DNA of 64,000 bases from Murinocardiopsis flavida (GTDB lineage Bacteria; Actinomycetota; Actinomycetes; Streptosporangiales; Streptosporangiaceae). Shown piece by piece: positions 1 to 6,971 of this stretch. The stretch's first letter is position 1. Every line of letters starts with the position of its first letter. Location: NCBI RefSeq assembly GCF_003014485.1, contig NZ_PYGA01000016.1:1-64000 (forward strand), given 5' to 3'. The position numbers were made by a program, and so were the translations under genes. Under the pieces are notes generated by a model. That model was not told where the DNA came from. It saw nothing but the letters and a program-made list of their open reading frames with translations, and did not search any database.

Positions 1-707
1 GGGTTCGGGGTGGCGGGGGTCCCGCTGTCGGATCCCTGATCGCGGTGGGTGCGTTTGCGGGTGCGTTGGCGGGCGGTGGTGGTGACGTGCTTGGGCCGGT
101 CGCGCCCGGTGCGGACGTCGTTGCCCCACGCCCTCGTGGGGGTTTCGCCTTCCAGCCACAGCGCGGTGAAGGCGCGCCGTGCCCGCGAGATCAGCGAGTA
201 GAAGCTGGACACCGGCAGGCCGAGGGATTCCGCCGCCGCGGTGTAGTCGCCGTGGTCGTAGAGGGCGCGGATGAGTTCCTGGTTGCGGGGGGTCAGGGCG
301 GCCCAGATCTGGTCCAGGGCCAGGCGCTCGACCACGCGTTCCTCGGGGCTGTGAGTGGGGGCGGCGGCCAGCTTCCAATAGCGGTGGAACTGGGGTGCGG
401 ACCCGTGGGGGGTCTGGCCGTGGGTGGAGCGGTGCTTGCGGGTATGGACGGTGATGACGTTCCACCCGGCCCGGATCAGATCCCAGTAGGCCGGGGGTTC
501 GGCCGACGTATAAAGGTGCTCGGCCATCGCCGACCACGCGACGTCGCGGCGCTCATCCCAGGGCACCGGGGTGGGGTAGCGGTACTGGGTGGCGGCGTAG
601 TTGGCCAGGCGGGCGAGGGCGCGGGCGGTGAAGCCGTGCCGCAGCGGCTGGTCCTCGGCGCACGCAGAGGGGTCGGACTGTGGGGCGTCCAGGGCGGTTT
701 GAGGCAT
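1..707 (-). CDS. Sigma-70 region 4-like helix-turn-helix protein (3' end beyond window)
   Basis: The leftward frame is open from the ATG at 705-707 to the window edge, giving about 235 visible codons; the C-terminus is missing. The start is supported by GAGGA five bases upstream. Residues about 132-180 resemble sigma factor region 4: LTPRNQELIRAL, then a helix-turn-helix with TAAAESLGLP and SSFYSLISRARRAF. No region 2 (core-binding) motif is visible, so it is probably a DNA-binding protein using a sigma-4 fold rather than a functional sigma factor. Residues after about 185 are basic and rich in Arg and Thr. Proteins of this kind are common in actinomycetes, often near conjugative or integrated elements, but no such element is visible here. 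Target and function are unknown. Confidence 0.75.
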   Translation of the reverse strand, partial: MPQTALDAPQSDPSACAEDQPLRHGFTARALARLANYAATQYRYPTPVPWDERRDVAWSAMAEHLYTSAEPPAYWDLIRAGWNVITVHTRKHRSTHGQTPHGSAPQFHRYWKLAAAPTHSPEERVVERLALDQIWAALTPRNQELIRALYDHGDYTAAAESLGLPVSSFYSLISRARRAFTALWLEGETPTRAWGNDVRTGRDRPKHVTTTARQRTRKRTHRDQGSDSGTPATPN

Positions 708-911
708 GGTTGTTCCTCGGCGGGGGTTCGGGGCGGGGTCTCCCGCCCCCAGGGCCTCGCGGGGAGGGGTGCGGTGGGCCCAACGGGAGCGGGAGACGCC
801 TTCGGGGGCGCGACGCGGGATTGGATTCTCGGCAGCCGATGGCGCTTTGTTGGGAGTTGCCCGGATTCGGTCGTTAATGGGCGCACTATGAACACCCGGT
901 ATGCAATGGCG
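708..911 (-). other. Leader between the small-gene operon and the sigma-4-like gene
   Basis: No gene is seen in this 204-base stretch. A hairpin with arms GGGCGGG (731-737) and CCCGCCC (742-748) and a four-base loop lies 24 bases upstream of the next leftward start. It could weakly terminate the upstream operon or shape the leader of the sigma-4-like gene. There is no T-run after it in the leftward direction. Confidence 0.35.
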
Positions 912-1145
912 CTATTTCTCAACGGGCGTGAACTTGCGCCGCCACGGATCCGGCAGGGGCTTGCCCTCTGTGATCCAGTCATGAAGCTTTTGGAAGGTGT
1001 CGTCAGCGCGAATCAGCGCGGCCCTGAGGTCGGCTTTTGTCGCCCGGCTCTCGCGGTGCTCGCGGAGTGCATCCGAGACGAGGTCGAAGAGGATGTCGGC
1101 CTGGTCTTCCGGTGATTGCGGGGTGATTCGCTCAAGGTCGTCCAC
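912..1145 (-). CDS. Small hypothetical protein, 77 aa
   Basis: I do not recognise a family. The GTG at 1143-1145 is preceded by AAAGGA with six bases between, so I prefer it to the ATG further upstream, which would add 23 residues. The product is acidic at the N-terminus (VDDLERITPQSPEDQADILFD) and basic in the middle (REHRESRATKADLRAA); it appears all-helical and soluble. It is the last gene of a leftward three-gene group, 11 bases after the preceding stop, so it is probably co-transcribed with it. Position next to an XRE/DUF397 regulator suggests lineage-specific accessory genes. Confidence 0.6.
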   Translation of the reverse strand: MDDLERITPQSPEDQADILFDLVSDALREHRESRATKADLRAALIRADDTFQKLHDWITEGKPLPDPWRRKFTPVEK

Positions 1146-1156
1146 AGCGGTTCCTT

Positions 1157-1480
1157 TCACTGCTGGACGGAATGGCGGGATGCCGTACTCAGCGCGTGTG
1201 CGCACGGTGGGCACGCGCGGGAGTGGTGCTGCAACACCAGGGCGGCAATGGGCATTCGGGCCCGCATCTCATCGGGCGGTCCCCAGAGGTGTTCAGTGAA
1301 GCCGTGGGCTTTGACGCACGGCACGGGCAGCGATGCGCAGAACACCGCGTGCGCGGTGATGCCGTCGCGTGCGTCCCTGGTGCGGAAGAACGACCATCCG
1401 CCCTGGCCGAAGGCCGCCCGCAGATCAGGGAACGGATGCCGCGCATCCGGAACCCGCTTGGGGATCACGACGGACATCAC
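1157..1480 (-). CDS. Hypothetical protein, 106-107 aa
   Basis: No recognised domain. The frame begins GTG-ATG (1480 or 1477) and overlaps the stop codon of the upstream gene, indicating translational coupling; AGGGGG lies a few bases upstream. The sequence has a central segment WSFFRTRDARDG and a C-terminal half with several Cys and His residues (QHHSRACPPCAHAL) that includes one CxxC-like pair. A metal site is conceivable but unproven. It is the middle gene of the leftward three-gene set. Confidence 0.55.
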   Translation of the reverse strand: MMSVVIPKRVPDARHPFPDLRAAFGQGGWSFFRTRDARDGITAHAVFCASLPVPCVKAHGFTEHLWGPPDEMRARMPIAALVLQHHSRACPPCAHALSTASRHSVQQ

Positions 1481-1722
1481 GCCGCCCCCTGGAGCTTCAA
1501 GTACTCCCGCACCAGCCGCCGCAACTCCGCATGCGTGCCGATCTCACCGAGCAAGCCGGTAACTGTCTGAGCGACGACGGCCGGAGGGCGCTCTCCGTTA
1601 GGCATTCCAACGTCCATGTAGGCCAAGAAATGCTGATGGCGTGGGAGCCAGACGCAACGCCAACCGGGGGTATCGGTCTCGACTCGACGGACGGCCGCCT
1701 CTATAGGTTCGGACTCGTTCAT
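1477..1722 (-). CDS. Hypothetical protein, about 81 aa
   Basis: First gene of the leftward set, ending inside the start of the next gene. I chose the internal ATG at 1722 (MNESEPIEAAVRRVE) because the ten residues upstream look unlike a conserved N-terminus; an ATG at 1752 is possible. Neither start has a clear Shine-Dalgarno sequence, so the mRNA may be leaderless. The product contains WRCVWLPRHQHFLAYMD and a C-terminal helix ending LRRLVREYLKLQGAA. Function is unknown. It is divergent from the XRE regulator at 1852, so the two units share a promoter region of 100-130 bases. Confidence 0.5.
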   Translation of the reverse strand: MNESEPIEAAVRRVETDTPGWRCVWLPRHQHFLAYMDVGMPNGERPPAVVAQTVTGLLGEIGTHAELRRLVREYLKLQGAA

Positions 1723-1851
1723 AGATCTATCGTGCGCATCGAAGAGGTGCATGCGTAAGGCCAGACTTCATGTGCGCAGTAGCTGAAATGTTCTGTGCAC
1801 ACCTGAAAATCAGCTATAGATTCTGAATATCTTCCGTGGTGGAATGCTGTC

Positions 1852-2667
1852 ATGGCAGACAGCAGAGTTGCAGGCCGGTTCGGGCGTGAATTGTCCAGAG
1901 CACGCAAACGAGCAGGAATGTTACAAGCTGCTCTCGCGCGCGCCCTGGGCGTCAGCCCATCGCACGTGTCCAACCTTGAACGCGGACGACGCGACCCGGC
2001 ATTGTCGTTGCTCCCCGAACTCGACAAGGCGTTGGAGACGGACGACTATTTCGTCCGTCTTTGGGATGAGTTGACCGGAACAGGGCGGCAGGCGTGGCTG
2101 GATGAGATCACAACGCTGACTCACGAGGCCAGCGTCATCTTCGAGTATCAGACCTTGGTGTTCCCCGCGTACCTCCAGACAGAGGCGTACTCGCGGGCGC
2201 TTGTGCGACACGGAGTTCCGTGGCTCACTCCGGCGGAGGTAACGGAACGTGTCAAGGTTAGAGTCAGCCGGGCTCGCGATATGGCGAAGGCCATTTCTCC
2301 ACAACTCTGGCTTATCGTCGACCAGACCGTGCTAGCGCGTCGATACGGGTCATCCGATACTGTCCGGGAGCAACTGTCGTACGTGGCGGGTTTGATCGAA
2401 CGTGGTCGGCTCATGGTCCAGATGATCCCGGCGGACGCGCATCGTCACCCAGGGACAAGTGGCCCATTCCGAGTGGTCGCCACCTACGGAAGTCCGGACG
2501 TCGTCTACGTGGAGAGCGCGCACGAGGGCCAGATCATCACTGCTGCGGCCGACGTCGATCGGTACCGACTCTGGTTCACTGCGCTCCAAAGTGCCGCGTT
2601 CACACCGGAAGTCACGCTTTGTGAGATCCGCGACGAACTGAGAAAGTTGGATCATGAACACGAATGA
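1852..2667 (+). CDS. XRE-family regulator with DUF5753 domain
   Basis: The 271-residue protein has an N-terminal Cro/CI-type helix-turn-helix (about residues 10-65, with AALARALGVSPSHVSNLERG). A long C-terminal domain of the DUF5753 type follows (about 95-268, with FPAYLQTEAYSRAL and IIPADA-like segments). Proteins of this architecture are abundant in Streptomyces and relatives; WhiJ is one characterised example. They are usually paired with a DUF397 partner, as here, where the last 14 bases overlap the next gene. The family is linked to control of development and secondary metabolism, and the local target is unknown. The region is visibly less GC-rich than its neighbours. Confidence 0.88.
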   Translation: MADSRVAGRFGRELSRARKRAGMLQAALARALGVSPSHVSNLERGRRDPALSLLPELDKALETDDYFVRLWDELTGTGRQAWLDEITTLTHEASVIFEYQTLVFPAYLQTEAYSRALVRHGVPWLTPAEVTERVKVRVSRARDMAKAISPQLWLIVDQTVLARRYGSSDTVREQLSYVAGLIERGRLMVQMIPADAHRHPGTSGPFRVVATYGSPDVVYVESAHEGQIITAAADVDRYRLWFTALQSAAFTPEVTLCEIRDELRKLDHEHE

Positions 2668-2836
2668 CTGGCACAAGTCGTCCTACTCCGGGGGCAACAA
2701 CGAGTGCGTCGAGGTCCGAGAGGGTCCCTCTACGGCCGACGTTCGCGACACCCAGAACAGGCAGGCCGGACACCTCAGTTTCCACCCCGGCGAGTGGGCG
2801 GCGTTCCTGCACCAGGTCCGCACCACCACCCCGTAG
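2654..2836 (+). CDS. DUF397 small protein, partner of the XRE regulator
   Basis: The 60-residue product shows the DUF397 signature: W-KSSYSGGNNECVEV near the N-terminus, VRDTQNR in the middle and W--F-----T at the end. It starts inside the upstream xre gene (14-base overlap), so the two are translationally coupled. DUF397 proteins form regulator/partner modules with DUF5753-type XRE proteins, and some pairs behave like toxin-antitoxin systems. Which role applies here cannot be read from sequence. A strong hairpin follows 22 bases after the stop. Confidence 0.88.
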   Translation: MNTNDWHKSSYSGGNNECVEVREGPSTADVRDTQNRQAGHLSFHPGEWAAFLHQVRTTTP

Positions 2837-2858
2837 GTCCCGCAACGCCACTCCCCCG

Positions 2859-2887
2859 GCCCCGGACGCGCACCGCGCGTCCGGGGC
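2859..2887 (+). terminator. GC-rich hairpin after the XRE/DUF397 pair
   Basis: Perfect 12-bp arms (2859-2870 and 2876-2887) with a five-base loop lie 22 bases after the DUF397 stop. There is no T-run, as is usual in high-GC actinomycetes. Confidence 0.7.
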
Positions 2888-2937
2888 TGACGCATCTCTG
2901 CCGACTCTGCCGCTACTGGCTGCCCGGTTGCGTGTGA

Positions 2938-3018
2938 TCAGCGAGCGAGCAGGACGGTCTTGCCGGGCAGCCGCCCGGTGGCGGCGTCCTCATGCGCGGC
3001 GGCCGGGCTCAACCCGCG
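2938..3018 (-). pseudogene. 3' remnant of a quinone oxidoreductase / zinc-type dehydrogenase gene
   Basis: Read leftward, the bases encode AAAHEDAATGRLPGKTVLLAR followed by a stop. That is the usual C-terminal end of MDR-superfamily quinone oxidoreductases (A-H-----G---GK-VL). Upstream codons lose similarity and meet a stop within about 30 bases, so only about 26 codons remain. There is no start, and the fragment sits in an intergenic gap before the GH43 gene. It is probably debris from a deletion or rearrangement. The identification rests on a short motif only. Confidence 0.4.
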
Positions 3019-3166
3019 TGAACCCATGGACACGAGTGTAATCGCCTAACCGTGTTTGCGATCCTTACTTCCTCTCTAATATCGTCATGGGTGTGACGAC
3101 GTTTTTCACCTGTCGTTCGGCATTGGCGGCCGCGACGCCGACGAAGCCGAGGAGGAGGAATCCGCA

Positions 3167-4135
3167 GTGAGCACGAACGAGCATTCGACCGTCCCGAGCG
3201 CTCCCGACGGCTTCGGCGCCGATCTCGGCGGCCTCGTGCGGGCCGGCAACCCCATCGTCACCGACACCTACACGTCAGACCCCGCCGTGCTCGTCCACGA
3301 GGGCACCGCTTACCTCTACACGGGTCACGACGAGGCGCCGCCCGGTGTCGAGGACTACGTCATGCGCGACTGGCTCTGCTTCTCATCGACCGACCTGCTC
3401 ACCTGGCGGCCGCACGGTCCCCTGCTGCACGTCGGCCGGTTCGCGTGGGCGCGGGACGGGGCGAAGGCCCCCGCGGTGGTCGAGCGCGACGGGAAGTTCT
3501 TCTGGTACGCCGCGGTCAACCACGGGACCATCGACGGCGGCGCCATCGGCGTGGCCGTCGCCGACAGCCCCACCGGGCCGTTCCGCGATGCGCTCGGCGC
3601 CGCGCTGGTGACCAACGACCTGCCGTTCGACACAGGTGACGACCACACGATCGACCCGTCCGCCATCGTCCACGACGGGCAGGCCCACCTGTTCTGGGGC
3701 AAGGAACGGTGCTTCTCGGCGCGGCTCGACGACTCGATGACCGCGCTCGCCGGGCCGATCACGGAGATCGACCTCCCCGGGTTCAAGGAGGGCGCACACG
3801 TCCACGAACGGGACGGGTGGTTCTACCTCTCCTACGGGTTCGGATACCCGCAGCGGGTCGCCTACGCGAGGAGCCGCAGCCTCGACGGGCCGTGGACCTT
3901 CGAGGGGCTCGTGAACGAGGTCCCCGGCAACTGCGCGACCAACCGCCCGGCGATCGTCGAGTTCGCCGGGGAGTGGTACTTCTTCTACCACAACGGCGTC
4001 CTGCCGGGCGGCGGCAGCCACCGGCGGTCGGTCTGCGTCGACCGGCTCGGCTACGACGAGGACGCCCGGATGAACCGTGTGCGCATGACGACCGAGGGGC
4101 TTCAGGCGGGCGTCCTTGCGGCGAGCCCCCGCTGA
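3167..4135 (+). CDS. Glycoside hydrolase family 43 enzyme
   Basis: A five-bladed propeller glycosidase is predicted, acting on alpha-L-arabinofuranosyl or beta-xylosyl linkages of hemicellulose. The three GH43 carboxylates are in order: Asp38 (TSDPAV, base), Asp163 (TIDPSA) and Glu208 (FKEGAH, acid). WGKE, YLSYG and FFYHNG fit propeller blades. There is no signal peptide and no carbohydrate-binding module, so this 322-residue protein probably acts in the cytoplasm on imported oligosaccharides. The GTG start follows GAGGAGGA eight bases upstream. No sugar transporter or regulator is adjacent. Exact substrate cannot be told. Confidence 0.85.
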   Translation: MSTNEHSTVPSAPDGFGADLGGLVRAGNPIVTDTYTSDPAVLVHEGTAYLYTGHDEAPPGVEDYVMRDWLCFSSTDLLTWRPHGPLLHVGRFAWARDGAKAPAVVERDGKFFWYAAVNHGTIDGGAIGVAVADSPTGPFRDALGAALVTNDLPFDTGDDHTIDPSAIVHDGQAHLFWGKERCFSARLDDSMTALAGPITEIDLPGFKEGAHVHERDGWFYLSYGFGYPQRVAYARSRSLDGPWTFEGLVNEVPGNCATNRPAIVEFAGEWYFFYHNGVLPGGGSHRRSVCVDRLGYDEDARMNRVRMTTEGLQAGVLAASPR

Positions 4136-4211
4136 GCCGGCCCACTGTCCCGGACCGCCGGCGGGAGCATCGCGACCACCGGCGGTATCGGTCGCGCAGG
4201 GGCGGCTTGTG

Positions 4212-4317
4212 TATCATGCCCGCATGCGTTCCTGAGAGTGTCGGTCCCCACGTGCGCGGCGTGCAGCCCCGTGGGGTGAATCCTGTCTCGGATCAGGGCG
4301 CTTTTGTTTGTTTTCTG
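4212..4317 (+). promoter_or_regulatory. Attenuator-like leader upstream of the SDR gene
   Basis: A -10-like TATCAT (4212-4217) is followed six bases later by a minimal open frame ATG CGT TCC TGA (4224-4235), which would be nearly leaderless. Next come a hairpin with arms CCCCACG (4246-4252) and CGTGGGG (4270-4276), a smaller CCTG/CAGG hairpin (4282-4297) and the T-rich run TTTTGTTTGTTTT (from 4302). Short frame, alternative hairpins and T-run match ribosome-mediated attenuators of actinobacterial stress and resistance genes. No good -35 is visible. The rest of the 327-base gap (4318-4455) is pyrimidine-rich with no gene. Confidence 0.45.
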
Positions 4318-4462
4318 CCTCCGCATTTCTCGCGCGCGGTCTTTGTCGTCTCGTCCGTGGTGTGCGTCTCCTCCTCTTGCCCGTGGGCCTCCGCCCGCAG
4401 GACGAGTGTTCATAGTCGTCGTCCACGCATTCGGATGACATAACCACTACCGAGGAGGCACG

Positions 4463-5245
4463 GTGATCGATACTCGCCTTGATGGCCAGAATGTCCTGGT
4501 AACTGGTGGTTCCGGCAACGTCGGCGCGGCGATCAGCCGGGCATTCGCAGCCCAGGGGGCATGTGTTGCGATCCATTACCTCGCTCAGGATCTCCCTGCT
4601 GCAACGAACGCCGAATGGGCGCATATCACTCCCGCCGCAGAGGAGGGAGACAAGCTCGCGCGGGAACTCGGCGACGGCTCCTTCGCCGTCAGCGCCGACC
4701 TTTCCGAACCGGAGGCGGCATCCCGACTGGTGCGTGACGTCGCAGCCCGGGTCGGCGCGATCAACGTCCTGGTCAACAACGCCGCCCACTGCGAGACACC
4801 GGACACCATCGACACCCTGACCCACGCGTCGTTGAACCGTCACTACCAGGTCAACGCCATCGCTCCCGCGCTCCTCACCGCCGAGGCGGTACGGCTACAC
4901 CGTGGAGACGACCCGTTGTGCATCATCAACATCACCACCGACGCCGCACGGGCCTTCCCCGGCCAGACCGGCTACGGAACATCCAAGGGGGCGCTGGAAG
5001 CGCTCACCAGGTCCACCGCCCTGGACCTGGCGGCGCGCGGCATACGCGTGAACGCCGTCGCCCCGGGCCCCGTCCAGACCGGCTGGATAGACGAAGACCT
5101 CCTGGCTCAGGTGGAGGAGATCGTGCCGATGGGCAGGGTCGGTGAGCCGGAGGACATCGCTGACGCGGTGGTGTATCTGGCCTCCCATCAAGCACGGTGG
5201 GTCACCGGACAGGTCCTACAGGTCGCCGGAGGGCACGCTCTGTGA
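4463..5245 (+). CDS. Short-chain dehydrogenase/reductase (SDR), classical
   Basis: NAD(P)-dependent oxidoreductase of 260 residues. It has the cofactor motif TGGSGNVG (14-21), NNAA (105-108) and the catalytic Tyr171 and Lys175 (YGTSK). The C-terminus (VTGQVLQVAGGHAL) is of the FabG-like type. A longer than usual loop follows beta-2 (residues 40-65). The GTG start is preceded by GAGGAGG five bases upstream. The gene stands alone between a T-rich attenuator-like leader and a strong hairpin, so its expression may be conditionally terminated. Substrate is unknown. Confidence 0.88.
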   Translation: MIDTRLDGQNVLVTGGSGNVGAAISRAFAAQGACVAIHYLAQDLPAATNAEWAHITPAAEEGDKLARELGDGSFAVSADLSEPEAASRLVRDVAARVGAINVLVNNAAHCETPDTIDTLTHASLNRHYQVNAIAPALLTAEAVRLHRGDDPLCIINITTDAARAFPGQTGYGTSKGALEALTRSTALDLAARGIRVNAVAPGPVQTGWIDEDLLAQVEEIVPMGRVGEPEDIADAVVYLASHQARWVTGQVLQVAGGHAL

Positions 5246-5392
5246 CCGTGTCGATTGCCTGCACCAGCGGTGAGGAGGTTCGCTCCACGGTCGAGCACCT
5301 TCCGTCTTGGAGGTAGTGGATCAATCTCAGCGCCCCGCGCGGTCGAGCGTCGCGGACGGCCTGGGCTGTAACCGGGGCGGCCGCCGGGTGTG

Positions 5393-5424
5393 CGGGCCCG
5401 GCAGGGAGCATCCCTGCCGGCCCG
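5393..5424. terminator. Bidirectional hairpin between convergent SDR and VOC genes
   Basis: Core arms CCGGCAGGGA (5398-5407) and TCCCTGCCGG (5411-5420) extend by four more pairs after a one-base bulge. It lies just after the VOC stop on the minus strand, between convergent genes. Confidence 0.75.
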
Positions 5425-5436
5425 GAGGCGGTGGTT

Positions 5437-6078
5437 TCAGAGCAGGACGGTGGGGTCCCAGGGCTGGGCGGGAGCGAACTCGTGGTCCCAGGCGCGCTTG
5501 TGCACCTGCCAAGCGGACGCTCCGGCCTCGCGCGCGGCGACCAGCAGTTCGGGATCGACATCGACGCCGAGTGGTTTGCGGGCGAAGTCGGTGGAGCTGC
5601 GCATGTGCTCGATGGCGGTGAAGGGGTCGTTGTAGTTGTTGATATTGATCTCGATGATGTTCTGGTCGGGGTCGGCGTAGTAGAACGCGGTCTGCAACCC
5701 CTCGTCCACGGCCAGAACGGGCAGGATGTCCTCGCGCTTGAGCCGCACGTAGGTGCCCAGCAGTTCGTCCAGGGTGCTGTACTCGAAGGCCAGATGCTGG
5801 AGCCGGTGGTGGCCGGCGCGCTGGGTGTCCAGGGTCAGCCCGGGGATCTCGATGACGGCCATGCGGTGGTTCTGCTCGTCGTTGCTCAGCCAGACGGCCT
5901 TGACCTCCAGGCCCTGGCTCCGCATCCCGGTGGGGTCCTCCGAGGTGTGCATGGGGCGCATACCCAGCACGGTCTCGTACCAGGCCAGCAGGGGTTCGAG
6001 GTTGCCGGTGGTCATGCCGATGTGCTGCAACCGGGGGTGGACGGCGACCTCGGTGTTGAAGCGGGTGGGCTCGGACAC
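5437..6078 (-). CDS. VOC-superfamily (glyoxalase/extradiol dioxygenase fold) protein
   Basis: The 213-residue protein has two beta-alpha-beta-beta-beta repeats. The first includes LQHIGMTTGNLEPLLAWYETVLGM, in which the His is a likely metal ligand; the later QHLAFEY and ADPDQNIIEI supply the other expected His and Glu. This resembles extradiol dioxygenase-like VOC proteins acting on aromatic or cyclic substrates. I chose GTG at 6078 (VSEPTRFN), which has GGAG eight bases upstream, over an ATG 57 bases earlier. It follows the SDR-like and MDR genes on the same strand, so the three may be induced together as a small detoxification or catabolic set. Residues 180-213 form an extra C-terminal tail. 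Confidence 0.8.
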   Translation of the reverse strand: MSEPTRFNTEVAVHPRLQHIGMTTGNLEPLLAWYETVLGMRPMHTSEDPTGMRSQGLEVKAVWLSNDEQNHRMAVIEIPGLTLDTQRAGHHRLQHLAFEYSTLDELLGTYVRLKREDILPVLAVDEGLQTAFYYADPDQNIIEININNYNDPFTAIEHMRSSTDFARKPLGVDVDPELLVAAREAGASAWQVHKRAWDHEFAPAQPWDPTVLL

Positions 6079-6131
6079 GGTGGTGCTCCGATCTGCGTTG
6101 CGGTGGTTCGGGCGGGGAGGGACGGGCAGGT

Positions 6132-6223
6132 TCACAGGGCGTAGGGGCCGAAGCGGCCCCAGGCCACGAACGCGGCCAGCAGCAGGACTTCCTCACATAG
6201 GAGATGGAGGGTCCCCGGTGAGA
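6132..6223 (-). pseudogene. Possible 3' remnant of an unidentified gene
   Basis: Leftward translation gives a short frame ending EEVLLLAAFVAWGRFGPYAL and a stop. It has the hydrophobic, well-formed look of a protein C-terminus but no start or ribosome site. It lies between two real leftward genes and overlaps the hairpin at 6215-6241. It may be chance; I do not assign a family. Confidence 0.2.
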
Positions 6224-6241
6224 GGCCGGGCCCCTCACCGG
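6215..6241 (-). terminator. Hairpin after the SDR-like gene
   Basis: Arms CCGGTGAG (6215-6222) and CTCACCGG (6234-6241) flank an 11-base GC-rich loop. It starts nine bases after the stop of the leftward SDR-like gene. Confidence 0.6.
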
Positions 6242-6249
6242 ACCGGGTG

Positions 6250-6930
6250 TCAGGCGTTGAAGACGGCCTCGGAGCGGCCGCGCTCCCGGTGCAGCTCCCA
6301 ATACAGGGGTGCGATCTGCTCGGGAGTGGCGGTGGGGATGCCCTCGGGCCCGCCCTCGCCGATCCAGACGTTGATCGCCACGTGCGCGGCGTGCACCCCG
6401 CTTCCCGCCAGCTCCTTGCCCAGGTTGAGCACCCAGTTGCGCAGGGCCCCGCCCGCGGCGTTGACGTTGCCCATCATGGGGACCGGGTCCACCGAACCGC
6501 CTCCGGTGGTGAACAGCAGCGTTCCCGCCCCGGCCGCGCGCATCGCGGGCAGCACCGCACGGGCGGCGGCGACCGCCCCGTAGAGCGTGTACTCGATCTG
6601 CGGTTGCAGGTTCTCCACCGTGGCCTCCGAAGGAGCAGCCATGGTGAAGCCGGGCACCGGGGAGTGCGGGGCGGGTGAGTACTCCAGCACATCGATGCCG
6701 CCGAAGCGCTCCTTGGCCGCCTCCAAGGCGGCGTTCAGGGAGGGCCGGTCCATGATGTCGGCGGTGAATGCCTCGGCGGTGATGCCCTCGTCCCCGAGTC
6801 GCCCGGCCAGAGTGTCCAGCTTCTCCTGGGTGCGGGCGATGAGGGCGACGTCGAAGCCGTTGCGGCCGAAGGTGCGGGCGATGGCCAGGCCCATGCCGGG
6901 GCCTGCGCCGACGATGGCGATGGTGGGCAT
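6250..6930 (-). CDS. Atypical SDR-family protein lacking the catalytic Tyr/Lys motif
   Basis: A Rossmann-fold protein of 226 residues. The N-terminus carries a dinucleotide motif GAGPGMG (8-14) and LIART, where NADP specificity is usual. The region that should hold YxxxK instead reads DPVPMMGNVNAAGGALRNW, so the classical catalytic pair is absent, and the usual NNAG motif is replaced by EYSPAPH. SDRs like this may be non-catalytic or use another mechanism. The ATG has GGAGGAGA seven bases upstream. It follows the MDR reductase by 41 bases on the same strand and is probably in the same transcript, controlled by the divergent TetR at 8012. Confidence 0.82.
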   Translation of the reverse strand: MPTIAIVGAGPGMGLAIARTFGRNGFDVALIARTQEKLDTLAGRLGDEGITAEAFTADIMDRPSLNAALEAAKERFGGIDVLEYSPAPHSPVPGFTMAAPSEATVENLQPQIEYTLYGAVAAARAVLPAMRAAGAGTLLFTTGGGSVDPVPMMGNVNAAGGALRNWVLNLGKELAGSGVHAAHVAINVWIGEGGPEGIPTATPEQIAPLYWELHRERGRSEAVFNA

Positions 6931-6971
6931 GATCGGATCTCCTCCGTGGCGGTTGGTCGGATACGGGCAGG

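Noticed and set aside
45-1115. Long rightward open frame of 356 codons over the left edge
   Set aside because: It is antisense to the sigma-4-like gene and two small genes. Its translation is low-complexity Gly/Val/Arg, and the leftward frame has a clear helix-turn-helix and ribosome site.
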